Assembly (NCBI GenBank): GCA_937991645.1
Contig: CALKPL010000001.1
Span: 1 to 64,000 of the forward strand
DNA: 64,000 bases
Reading direction: 5' to 3'
DNA from: UMGS1783 sp900555065
GTDB taxonomy: Bacteria > Bacillota > Clostridia > Oscillospirales > UMGS1783
Shown here in pieces: positions 27,598 through 35,046 of this stretch. The position numbers and the translations under genes were made by a program. Each line of letters starts with the position of its first letter. Positions within the stretch are counted from its first letter, which is position 1. Under the pieces are notes generated by a model. The model ran no database searches. It was not told the DNA's origin and was given only the letters and a program-made list of their open reading frames with translations.

Positions 27598-27716
27598 GCA
27601 GCGCTGTCCGCAGAGAGGTGCGTAACCCCCCGCCAGGACTGACAGGCCCTCCGGCTCCGTATACGGCGGCCCCGCTGGACGCCGGCGGAAAACGCACCCC
27701 TCTGCGGACGGCGCTG
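27598..27716. repeat. long imperfect inverted repeat
   Basis: Two arms of about 25 bases (27598-27623 and 27692-27716) are complementary apart from a few mismatches and flank a GC-rich centre that can itself pair. The whole would form a hairpin of over 100 bases just past the right-hand XRE pair. It could be a large terminator-like structure or a MITE-like remnant; no T-run follows at once. Confidence 0.65.
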
Positions 27717-27762
27717 CCAAAACTGAACCGCACTTCCCAAAATTGAACGACGCGACAAAAAA

Positions 27763-27820
27763 AGAAAAAAACGCGCAAAATATAAGCGAGGCCCATCTTT
27801 CGATGAGCCTCGCTTATATC
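27763..27820 (-). terminator. terminator of the rpmB transcript
   Basis: A strong stem (27780-27792 with 27807-27819) with an inner pairing CAT/ATG is followed on the minus strand by T-rich tracts. It lies about 160 bases past rpmB. Confidence 0.75.
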
Positions 27821-27976
27821 AGGGTGATGATATAAATAAGACCTGACCTTTCGGTCGGCCGGGTCCCCAAGAGGAACGGGCCGCGCCGCAAACCGACTGC
27901 GGACCATGGGTGGAGACAGCCGTCTCCGGTGAGACGCCGGGCAAAACCCGCTACCGGACATCCTTTCTACGACGCA
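27821..27976 (-). ncRNA. structured 3' region after rpmB, possible noncoding RNA
   Basis: Between the rpmB stop and the terminator the minus strand has a chain of hairpins: CCGGU...ACCGG, GGAGAC with GUCUCC, CCGCA with UGCGG, a GGCC...GGCC arm enclosing CCUC/GGGG, and GACC-gaaa-GGUC. No frame in it is coding. It may be a processed small RNA or an autoregulatory site bound by L28; both are inference, and I recognise no named family. Confidence 0.4.
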
Positions 27977-28165
27977 TCAAACGGCGCGCTGGACCTTACC
28001 GGAACGCAGGCACCTTGTGCAGGCGTACACATGTTTGGGAGAGCCGTTTACAACCGCTTTTACACGCTGTATGTTCGGGCGATATACTCTATTCGAGCGC
28101 CTGTGCGAATGGGACACTTTGATTCCAAACGCCACGCTTTTACCGCAAATATCACACTTCGCCAT
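27977..28165 (-). CDS. rpmB: 50S ribosomal protein L28
   Basis: The 62-residue ribosomal protein begins MAKCDICGKSVAFGIKVSHS and has two CxxC pairs (CDIC and CTRC), so it is the zinc-ribbon form. AGGAGG precedes the ATG at 28165; a longer frame to 28318 would cross the promoter and is rejected. It is transcribed alone. Confidence 0.97.
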   Translation of the reverse strand: MAKCDICGKSVAFGIKVSHSHRRSNRVYRPNIQRVKAVVNGSPKHVYACTRCLRSGKVQRAV

Positions 28166-28249
28166 CACTACACCTCCTATGGCCTCAAACCCCTGTGAAT
28201 CTTGAAAGCTGAAGGCCCGACAACTATTCTGGTATGCATTTATGGTAGG

Positions 28250-28278
28250 ATTATACCACATCGAAAGCAAAAAAGCAA
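28250..28278 (-). promoter_or_regulatory. promoter of rpmB
   Basis: Minus-strand TTGCTT (28273-28278) and TATAAT (28250-28255) are 17 bases apart; the leader is about 80 bases. Confidence 0.75.
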
Positions 28279-28353
28279 CAGTTAAAAAAAACTTTTCTTG
28301 CAAAAAACAAATACACATAGGGTTTTTATGTTCTTTTGCCGGGCAATCTTAAC

Positions 28354-29475
28354 TCATCTACCACCGAAACGCCCCATCAGGTCGCGCGCCTGCGCGTCCG
28401 ATTCGCACGCGATGACATACAGCATGCCCTCCGGGTCCAGCTTATCCAGCATAATATCCAATTCGTCCGGCTGCAGAACAACCTGAACGACCTTGCCGGC
28501 TTTCTGGATTTCTGAGAGCAGATCGATCCAATGCGACGCGGTCGGGTTCCCCGCGCCGAACTGCCACTGTATTCCGCTTATTTCGTCCGTATCGAGCAAA
28601 TCATCCAGATGCCGCAGCGCCTCCCGGCCATCCAGATGGAAAATGCTCTTGTCAAAATACGCTGCTTCCTTCCGGATCATCGGCAGGGCGATATCACGGA
28701 ACATATCCCTGGAAATCATCGTCATCACGTCGCAGGAAATCGTGTGCCACTTTCCCGGGTACCATGCGCCCATCCAGTTGGACGTCCCACACTGGTGCTG
28801 CTGCGTCATGGCATAGAGCTTCTCATACAGGCCCTTGAATATCTCCCACTGCGCATCCAGTGCACGCTTCACCATGTCCGGAGAGTCATAGAACTCCATG
28901 CAAAGTTCTTCCGGCCCGACCAATGCGCCCAGGGTATCCAGCCCGGGGTGGATATCCACCATACCGACAAGATAATCCCCGTTTCCGTCATCCACATATG
29001 CCCGGGTCATATCATATACGACTTTCCACCACTTCTCGTCTTCCGCCATTTTTATGCAATCCGCTTCCAGTGAGGCAAACGGATGCTCACACCATGTGCC
29101 CGTCGCCGTCAGTTCCATGGGACATCCCAGTATGGCGGCGAATATCTCCGCACCAAGGTCAGGAAACAGCAGCGGATAGGCTTCGCCATAAAACGCCGTC
29201 CGTTCAAACGCGTTGCGCGCAAACTTGATCTTATTCTGCGCATTCAGCCAGCGCGTCTCCAGCTGCTGCGGTTGCCTTTCCACCTGGCTCGGAAAAACAT
29301 AGTGCGACAGACTCCAGTTCAGCGGCGTTTCCGTTGACTGATAGGGTATGATATTCTCTTTGTCCGCGCTGTTTTTCGGCGCTGTCACCCACAGCAGGGG
29401 CCGATCGTGATTCTCTCGGTTCCAGTACTGCATGTATCTGTCTTTTATCGTTTCCCAGTTCTCTACGTATTTCAT
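28354..29475 (-). CDS. uroporphyrinogen decarboxylase (UroD)-like protein
   Basis: The 373-residue cytosolic protein has the look of the UroD/methyltransferase superfamily: HIHP-like DIHPGLDTLGALVGPEEL, the segment WHTISCDVMTMISRDMF, and a C-terminal strand pattern ending in ALRHLDDLL and GIQWQFGAGNP. Relatives in gut bacteria sit in carbohydrate or corrinoid methyl-transfer clusters rather than in heme synthesis, and no heme gene is nearby. The substrate is unknown. GGAGA precedes the start. It follows a DapA-like aldolase by 61 bases and is probably in its operon. Confidence 0.75.
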   Translation of the reverse strand: MKYVENWETIKDRYMQYWNRENHDRPLLWVTAPKNSADKENIIPYQSTETPLNWSLSHYVFPSQVERQPQQLETRWLNAQNKIKFARNAFERTAFYGEAYPLLFPDLGAEIFAAILGCPMELTATGTWCEHPFASLEADCIKMAEDEKWWKVVYDMTRAYVDDGNGDYLVGMVDIHPGLDTLGALVGPEELCMEFYDSPDMVKRALDAQWEIFKGLYEKLYAMTQQHQCGTSNWMGAWYPGKWHTISCDVMTMISRDMFRDIALPMIRKEAAYFDKSIFHLDGREALRHLDDLLDTDEISGIQWQFGAGNPTASHWIDLLSEIQKAGKVVQVVLQPDELDIMLDKLDPEGMLYVIACESDAQARDLMGRFGGR

Positions 29476-29536
29476 TTAGAATCTCCAAATTATAAAGTAT
29501 TGTTTTTCGTTTCGTTTGCATTGCCCTTCTGTACCA

Positions 29537-30457
29537 TTAAAACCAGTGCGGCAAAAGCTGCTTCATTCTGTCCCTGTACTCTTCAAACAGCTCGTCGCTG
29601 AAGCATTCATACGGCGGATACAGACGCAGCGGATAGTCGGGAATGCTCATTTTCAGCCACATTTTATCATACGCGCCGTCGATTCGATCCATTGGGAACA
29701 ACTCGGCCATGAGCTGGTCCGCTTTCTGAATCTCCTTGTCAATTTCCGTGCAGAGGGCTATGTCCTTGCGCAGGCCGGCCTCATAGAAATCGATCGTGCG
29801 CCGGTAGCTGCAGGAGATTGTGGACGGCATGAAGCTCGGGTCAAAGTACAGGTTCGCATACGTCCACGCATAGTCCAGATAGTACTCTACCATGGAAAGC
29901 GGCGTCTCCAGCGCAGCCGAATACCGCGCGTCCACATACGCGTGCCCGCCCTGCTTGACCGCAACCAGGTTGGGGTTCTTCTCCTCCAGCACTTTCAGGT
30001 CCGGCGGCAAAAGACGCGTTGTGCTGCGAATGGTGTTGTACAAAATAAAGTTGCAGTCACGGTGCGCGGCGCACAGACGGTTGACAAAGTCATACGATTC
30101 AACCGGGCTGCGCAGCACGCCCCACGACGGCAGGGCGAACATGAAGCCCTTGATTCCGATCGCCTTGAGCGCGCTGACGCGCTCGATCATCTCCGCGAGA
30201 GACAGGCCGATCAGGCCCACAAAATAATGGTGCGAATAGCCCTTCATCTGATCGGCAAACAGCTTCGCCGTGTCCAGAAGCATCTCTCGGCTAAACGCAT
30301 GCCCCTCCGACGCGGTGCAGCCGAAATACAGCGCGAATTTGTCATAGCTCTTTATAAGGTCTATCGCGTTGACAAACGAATCCTTGTCAAACGAATAATC
30401 CGCCTTCCATGCAGGAGGGATAACGGTGATAGGATCTGTGCTGAATCTTTTTCCCAT
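29537..30457 (-). CDS. DapA / N-acetylneuraminate lyase family aldolase
   Basis: The 306-residue TIM-barrel protein belongs to the class I aldolase group that includes dihydrodipicolinate synthase and sialic acid or keto-deoxy sugar acid aldolases. The likely Schiff-base lysine is in NLVAVKQGG (about residue 168) and the catalytic tyrosine in FILYNT. The usual GTTGE motif is replaced by FGCTASEGHAF, which argues against lysine biosynthesis and for a sugar-acid substrate. Start at 30457 with GAAGG upstream; upstream in-frame ATGs overlap the predicted promoter. The UroD-like gene follows. Confidence 0.8.
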   Translation of the reverse strand: MGKRFSTDPITVIPPAWKADYSFDKDSFVNAIDLIKSYDKFALYFGCTASEGHAFSREMLLDTAKLFADQMKGYSHHYFVGLIGLSLAEMIERVSALKAIGIKGFMFALPSWGVLRSPVESYDFVNRLCAAHRDCNFILYNTIRSTTRLLPPDLKVLEEKNPNLVAVKQGGHAYVDARYSAALETPLSMVEYYLDYAWTYANLYFDPSFMPSTISCSYRRTIDFYEAGLRKDIALCTEIDKEIQKADQLMAELFPMDRIDGAYDKMWLKMSIPDYPLRLYPPYECFSDELFEEYRDRMKQLLPHWF

Positions 30458-30488
30458 GAGACTACCTTCTTTAATATATATTTTTTTC

Positions 30489-30517
30489 ATGTTAACACTC
30501 TTTGCCATAAAATACAA
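30489..30517 (-). promoter_or_regulatory. probable promoter of the aldolase-UroD-like operon
   Basis: Minus-strand TTGTAT (30512-30517) and TAACAT (30489-30494) are 17 bases apart; the -10 box is a weaker match. Confidence 0.5.
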
Positions 30518-30543
30518 CCTTTTTATTTTATAAGAAAATATAT

Positions 30544-30572
30544 TTGTATACCGGGCTGTTTTATAGTATAAT
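30544..30572 (+). promoter_or_regulatory. promoter of the hprK operon
   Basis: TTGTAT (30544-30549) and TATAAT (30567-30572) are 17 bases apart, about 80 bases upstream of hprK. Confidence 0.8.
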
Positions 30573-30655
30573 AAATATAAATAACTGGCGGCAAACGCCG
30601 GGTGCTCGCGCCCGCAAACGGATATGCGCTATCCGCCCCGAAAGGAGCCTGCCGA

Positions 30656-31591
30656 TTGGACAAAAAATTTACCATTCCCGTTAAAAAAATCCTGCGTGAG
30701 ATTCCCATGGAGCACATTTACATCCCGCGGGGCGGGTTCGACCTGCCGGTTTCCAGCACCGATCTCAACCGGCCCAGTCTGCAGCTGACCGGGTTCTTCG
30801 CCTACTTTGACAACCGCCGCATTCAGCTATTCGGACGGGTGGAGATGGCCTACCTCGCAACGCTGGACTCCGACGCGCGCAAAGAGGCGGTGCGCGGCGT
30901 GTTCAAGCGGCGCATCCCGCTTGTCATTGTGACGCGGGGCATGGATATTTTCCCGGAGATGCTTGAACTCGCCAAGGAATACGGCGTGACGCTCGTGCGC
31001 AGCCAGGACGCGACTTCCTACGTTACGTCCACGCTCAACGCCTATCTCAACAAGGAGCTTGCGCCCCGAATCACCATTCACGGCGGTCTGGTCGAGGTCT
31101 ATGGCCAGGGGATCCTGCTGCGCGGCGACAGCGGCATCGGCAAGAGCGAGACTGCGATCGAACTGATCAAGCGCGGACACAGGCTGATCGCCGACGACGC
31201 GGTGGAGATCAAGCGCGTATCCAGCATCACCCTGCTCGGCAGCGCGCCCGCCATTATCCGCCACTTTATCGAGCTGCGCGGCATCGGCGTGGTCAATGTC
31301 CAAAACCTGTTCGGCATGGGCGCAATCAAGGAAGTGGAAAAAATAGACCTTGTTATTGAACTTGAAAACTGGGTCGAAAACAAACAGTACGACCGGTTCG
31401 GCCTCGAACACCAGGAGACGGAAATCCTGGGCCTGAAGGTGCCCATGCTCACCGTACCGGTGCGGCCCGGGCGGAACCTTGCCGTCGTTATCGAAGTCGC
31501 GGCGATGAACCAGCGCCAGCGCATGCTCGGCTATGACGCTGCGATTGAACTGAACAAAAGACTACTCAGCAATTTTAAGGAGAACGCATGA
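30656..31591 (+). CDS. hprK: HPr kinase/phosphorylase
   Basis: The 311-residue cytosolic enzyme phosphorylates and dephosphorylates HPr on serine and so controls carbon catabolite repression in Firmicutes. The Walker A is GDSGIGKSE, followed by GHRLIADDAVEIKRV and the C-terminal MLTVPVRPGRNLAVVIEVAA. The length equals the family norm if translation starts at the TTG at 30656, eight bases after AAAGGAG; earlier in-frame codons lack a ribosome site. The PHP gene overlaps its stop by four bases. Confidence 0.96.
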   Translation: MDKKFTIPVKKILREIPMEHIYIPRGGFDLPVSSTDLNRPSLQLTGFFAYFDNRRIQLFGRVEMAYLATLDSDARKEAVRGVFKRRIPLVIVTRGMDIFPEMLELAKEYGVTLVRSQDATSYVTSTLNAYLNKELAPRITIHGGLVEVYGQGILLRGDSGIGKSETAIELIKRGHRLIADDAVEIKRVSSITLLGSAPAIIRHFIELRGIGVVNVQNLFGMGAIKEVEKIDLVIELENWVENKQYDRFGLEHQETEILGLKVPMLTVPVRPGRNLAVVIEVAAMNQRQRMLGYDAAIELNKRLLSNFKENA

Positions 31592-32310
31592 TCCGGATCG
31601 AAATAGACACGCATACGCATACCTCGGCGAGCACCCATGCATATAGCACGCTGTGGGAAAACGCCGCCTGGGCCAAAAGAATCGGGCTGAAAGGCATCTG
31701 CATGACAAATCACGGACCTTCCCTGCCCGACGCGCCGCACCTGTGGCATTTCAATTCTCTGTACAATCTGCCTGAACAGATAGACGGGATCCGGCTTGTT
31801 CCGGGCATAGAATCCAATGTGCTTGACGCGGACGGCAACCTCGACCTGCCGGTCGACCGCTGCCGCAAAAGCATTCAGCTTGTGCTCGCCGGCATCCACT
31901 TCCCCGTATACCAGCCCGCTGATACGCAGACGCACACGCGCACATGGCTCAACGTGGCAAAAAATCCGTATGTGGACATCATCGCCCACTGCGGCGCGGA
32001 AAGGTATGCCTTTGACTTTGAAACCGGCGTAAAGGCGTTCAAGGAATACGGCAAGGTCGTTGAAATCAACAGCCATTCGTTCCATGTGCGCCAAGGCAGC
32101 ACCAAAAACTGTTACGAAATCGCAAGGCTCTGCAAAAAATACGAAGTGCCGGTCGTGCTCTCGTCCGACGCGCACTTCTGTACCAGCGTCGGCGACGTGG
32201 CGGACGCCATCCTCTGCGCCGAGGCCGCTGGCATTCCGGAAAAACAGATACTCAACGCTTCGCTTGACGCTTTCCTCGATTTTCTGCAGCAGCGGCAGCC
32301 ACTACAATAA
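31588..32310 (+). CDS. PHP domain phosphoesterase
   Basis: The 240-residue protein has the metal ligands of the PHP family: DTHTHTSAST near the start, MTNHGPSLP, GIESNV, HCGAERY and SSDAHF. It is of the YcdX type, expected to hydrolyse a phosphate ester with a trinuclear metal site; the substrate is not known. It is translationally coupled to hprK (ATGA) and sits before murB, as in many Clostridia. Confidence 0.9.
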   Translation: MIRIEIDTHTHTSASTHAYSTLWENAAWAKRIGLKGICMTNHGPSLPDAPHLWHFNSLYNLPEQIDGIRLVPGIESNVLDADGNLDLPVDRCRKSIQLVLAGIHFPVYQPADTQTHTRTWLNVAKNPYVDIIAHCGAERYAFDFETGVKAFKEYGKVVEINSHSFHVRQGSTKNCYEIARLCKKYEVPVVLSSDAHFCTSVGDVADAILCAEAAGIPEKQILNASLDAFLDFLQQRQPLQ

Positions 32311-32332
32311 AACATCACGGAGGAACATTCCG

Positions 32333-33244
32333 ATGGTTGACCTCAGATATGTTATCGACTACCTCGCTTATAACGGCATTTTCTACCTTGTCAATGAGCC
32401 CATGCAGCGGCACACCACCTTCCAGATCGGCGGCGTGGCAGACGTCGTCGCCTACCCCACGCGCCGGCGTGAAATCTGCGATCTGACCCGTATCTGCAAA
32501 ACGACGGACACGCCGCTGACCGTGATCGGCAACGGCTCGAATATCCTTGTGCGCGACAAGGGCGTGCGCGGCCTTGTCATTATGACCGACCGCCTGCGCC
32601 GCGTTTCCGTCTCCGGTACGAACACCATTGAGGCCTGGGCCGGCGCGCCCATCGCTAAGGCCGCAAATCTCGCCCGCAACTACTCGCTCGCCGGGCTTGA
32701 GTTCGCCTACGGCATACCCGGCACCGTCGGCGGCGCGGTGTACATGAACGCGGGCGCGTACAACCGGAACATGGACAACGTCGTCACCGAGACCGAATAT
32801 GTCGACGACGAGGGGCGGCTTAAAACCATGAAGGGGGAGGAACATCAGTTCGGCTACCGCAAAAGCGTATTCCGCGATACTAACTTCGTTATTGTCAAAA
32901 CCGTGCTGACCCTGACCGAGGGCGACAGCACTGAAATCACGGCCAAGATGAATGAGTATACCCGTCTGCGCGCTGAAAAACAACCGCTCGACATGCCCAG
33001 CGCCGGCAGCGTTTTCAAGCGACCGCCCGGATTCTTTGCCGGTAGGCTCGTTGAGGACAGCGGCATGAAGGGCTATCAGATCGGCGGCGCGCGCGTCAGC
33101 GACAAGCACGCCGGCTTTATCGTAAACACCGGCAACGCCACCTGCGGCGACGTGATCCGCCTGATCGAAACCATTCGTGAAGCCGTTTTCCGCAAGTTCG
33201 GCGTGGAGCTGGAATCGGAAATTCGGGTAATAGGAGAAGCCTAA
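32333..33244 (+). CDS. murB: UDP-N-acetylenolpyruvoylglucosamine reductase
   Basis: The 303-residue flavoenzyme reduces UDP-GlcNAc-enolpyruvate to UDP-MurNAc in peptidoglycan synthesis. Seen are QRHTTFQIGGVADVVAYP, the FAD-site GNGSNILVRDKGVRG, GIPGTVGGAVYMNAGAY, the catalytic serine in PSAGSVFKRP and the C-terminal ESEIRVIGE. The start at 32333 has GGAGGAAC upstream; a longer frame reaching 32060 overlaps the PHP gene and is rejected. Confidence 0.96.
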   Translation: MVDLRYVIDYLAYNGIFYLVNEPMQRHTTFQIGGVADVVAYPTRRREICDLTRICKTTDTPLTVIGNGSNILVRDKGVRGLVIMTDRLRRVSVSGTNTIEAWAGAPIAKAANLARNYSLAGLEFAYGIPGTVGGAVYMNAGAYNRNMDNVVTETEYVDDEGRLKTMKGEEHQFGYRKSVFRDTNFVIVKTVLTLTEGDSTEITAKMNEYTRLRAEKQPLDMPSAGSVFKRPPGFFAGRLVEDSGMKGYQIGGARVSDKHAGFIVNTGNATCGDVIRLIETIREAVFRKFGVELESEIRVIGEA

Positions 33245-34108
33245 GTGGAACTCATTATTGTCACCGGCATATCCGGCGCGGGAAAGAGCAAAACGCTCGA
33301 CCTGCTTGAGGATATCGGCTATTACTGCGTGGACAACATACCTCCCGACCTCATCCCTAAATTTGCGGAATTGTGCCGCGGGCAGCAGGGCGGGATGGAC
33401 AAGGTCGCCATCGGCGCGGACGTGCGCACCGTACAGAACTTTCAGGCGCTGCGCGACGCCATCGCCGCGTTCAGCCCCGATGTGCGCTGCCGCGTCATCC
33501 TCGTCGACGCGTCGACCGCCGTACTGATCAAGCGGTTCCAGGAGACGCGGCGCAAGCATCCGCTCGCGGGCAAGGTGGAGGGGCCGATTGAGGACCTGAT
33601 CAAATATGAACGACGGCTGCTTGAGCCGATGTTCTCCATCGCCGACTTTATCATCGATACGTCTACGACGACAACGGCGCAGCTCTGGAACATCCTGATT
33701 GCCTATCTTCTGGGCAAGGAACGCGAGCTGGAGATACAGATCGTCTCCTTCGGGTACCGGGGCGGGCTGCCGCCTGAGGCGGACATGGTGTTCGACATGC
33801 GCTGCCTCGAAAATCCTTACTATGTTGACGAACTGCGGGACCTGACGGGGCTGGACGCGCGTATCGAACGCTTTGTGCTCGACGCGGACGGGACCATGGA
33901 CTACCTGCGCCGGATTCTGGACCTGATTCAATCCAAGCTGCCCCGCTTCTCCCGCGAGGGGCGCGGCACGCTCGTGGTCGGAATCGGCTGCACGGGCGGG
34001 CGGCACCGTTCGGTCGTCGCTGCGCGCTGGCTGGCCGACAGGCTGCGTGAAGCGGGCGGGAACGTCGTGCTCCGGCACCGGGATATCCGGGAGGGATCGG
34101 GAAAATGA
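33245..34108 (+). CDS. rapZ: RapZ-family nucleotide-binding protein (YvcJ)
   Basis: The 287-residue P-loop protein has Walker A GISGAGKSK followed by LEDIGYYCVDNIP, and the C-terminal domain with SFGYRGGLP, DMRCLENPYY and GIGCTGGRHRSVV. In Enterobacteria the homologue guides RNase E; in Firmicutes it is a nucleotide-binding regulator linked to competence and envelope metabolism. It starts with GTG directly after the murB stop, with GGAGAAG upstream, and overlaps whiA by four bases. Confidence 0.95.
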   Translation: MELIIVTGISGAGKSKTLDLLEDIGYYCVDNIPPDLIPKFAELCRGQQGGMDKVAIGADVRTVQNFQALRDAIAAFSPDVRCRVILVDASTAVLIKRFQETRRKHPLAGKVEGPIEDLIKYERRLLEPMFSIADFIIDTSTTTTAQLWNILIAYLLGKERELEIQIVSFGYRGGLPPEADMVFDMRCLENPYYVDELRDLTGLDARIERFVLDADGTMDYLRRILDLIQSKLPRFSREGRGTLVVGIGCTGGRHRSVVAARWLADRLREAGGNVVLRHRDIREGSGK

Positions 34109-35046
34109 CCAGTTTTGGCCAGGCTGTGAAGGGCGAGATCGCGCAGGTGACCAGCGGGCCGTGCTGCCGCCGCGTCCAGCTCTACGCCCTGCTGCTCACG
34201 GCGGGCAGGCTGGAACCCGACGCGCTGACGCTGCGCACCGAGAGCGACGCGGCGCGCGCCTATGCCGAGGCGGCCCTGAACGACTGCTTTGGGATCCGGC
34301 CGCAGCTCAAAAGCGCGGATAAGGGGGACGGGCACATCTACACCCTGCGCGTTTCCGACGCAGACGCGGCGCGCAGGATATACGCCGCCTATGGGTTCGA
34401 CCCGCACGCGCCCTTCATCCGTATCAACGGAAAGCTCACCGCCAAAGACTGCTGCAAGACCGCTTTCCTGCGCGGTATGTTCCTCGGCTGCGGGACTGTG
34501 ACAGATCCCGGCAAAGGGTACGGCCTGGAATTCGACTGCAGGCGCTTTCATCTGGCGAGGGACATGGCGCTGCTGCTGGCTGAACTCGGCTATCCGCCCA
34601 AGACCGGGCGGCGTGGCGGCGGCTACGTCGTCTACTACCGCGACAGCGGCGCGATCGAGGACCTGCTGGGGATAATGGGCGCGACGCGGGCAGTGTTTAA
34701 GCTGATGGATGTAAAGATTGAAAAGGATATCCGCAACAACGTCAACCGCCAGAACAACTGCGACGTGGCCAACGCCGGCAAGCAGGCCGCAGCGGCCGCC
34801 GTACAGCTTAAGACCGTAACGGAGCTCGAAAGCCAGGGCCGGCTCGCGGCCCTGCCGCCTGAACTGCGCCAGCTGGCGCTGCTGCGTATGCAGTATCCCG
34901 AGCTGACCCTTACCGAGCTCGGCGGGCTGTGCGAACCGCCCATCGGCAAGAGCACGGCGCAGCGGAGATTCGCGCGCATCCGCGAATTCTCACAGCAGCG
35001 GCACAGAGAATGCAAAGGAAAGGATAAGGACCAAGCGAATGACTGA
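34105..35046 (+). CDS. whiA: DNA-binding protein WhiA
   Basis: The 313-residue protein combines an N-terminal LAGLIDADG-homing-endonuclease fold (KDCCKTAFLRGMFLGCGTV at about residue 113) with a C-terminal helix-turn-helix (LTLTELGGLCEPPIGKSTAQ). In Bacillus it affects division and chromosome segregation. The genes on both sides overlap it, so it is translated as part of the hprK run. yvcK, which normally precedes it, is absent. Confidence 0.96.
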   Translation: MTSFGQAVKGEIAQVTSGPCCRRVQLYALLLTAGRLEPDALTLRTESDAARAYAEAALNDCFGIRPQLKSADKGDGHIYTLRVSDADAARRIYAAYGFDPHAPFIRINGKLTAKDCCKTAFLRGMFLGCGTVTDPGKGYGLEFDCRRFHLARDMALLLAELGYPPKTGRRGGGYVVYYRDSGAIEDLLGIMGATRAVFKLMDVKIEKDIRNNVNRQNNCDVANAGKQAAAAAVQLKTVTELESQGRLAALPPELRQLALLRMQYPELTLTELGGLCEPPIGKSTAQRRFARIREFSQQRHRECKGKDKDQAND

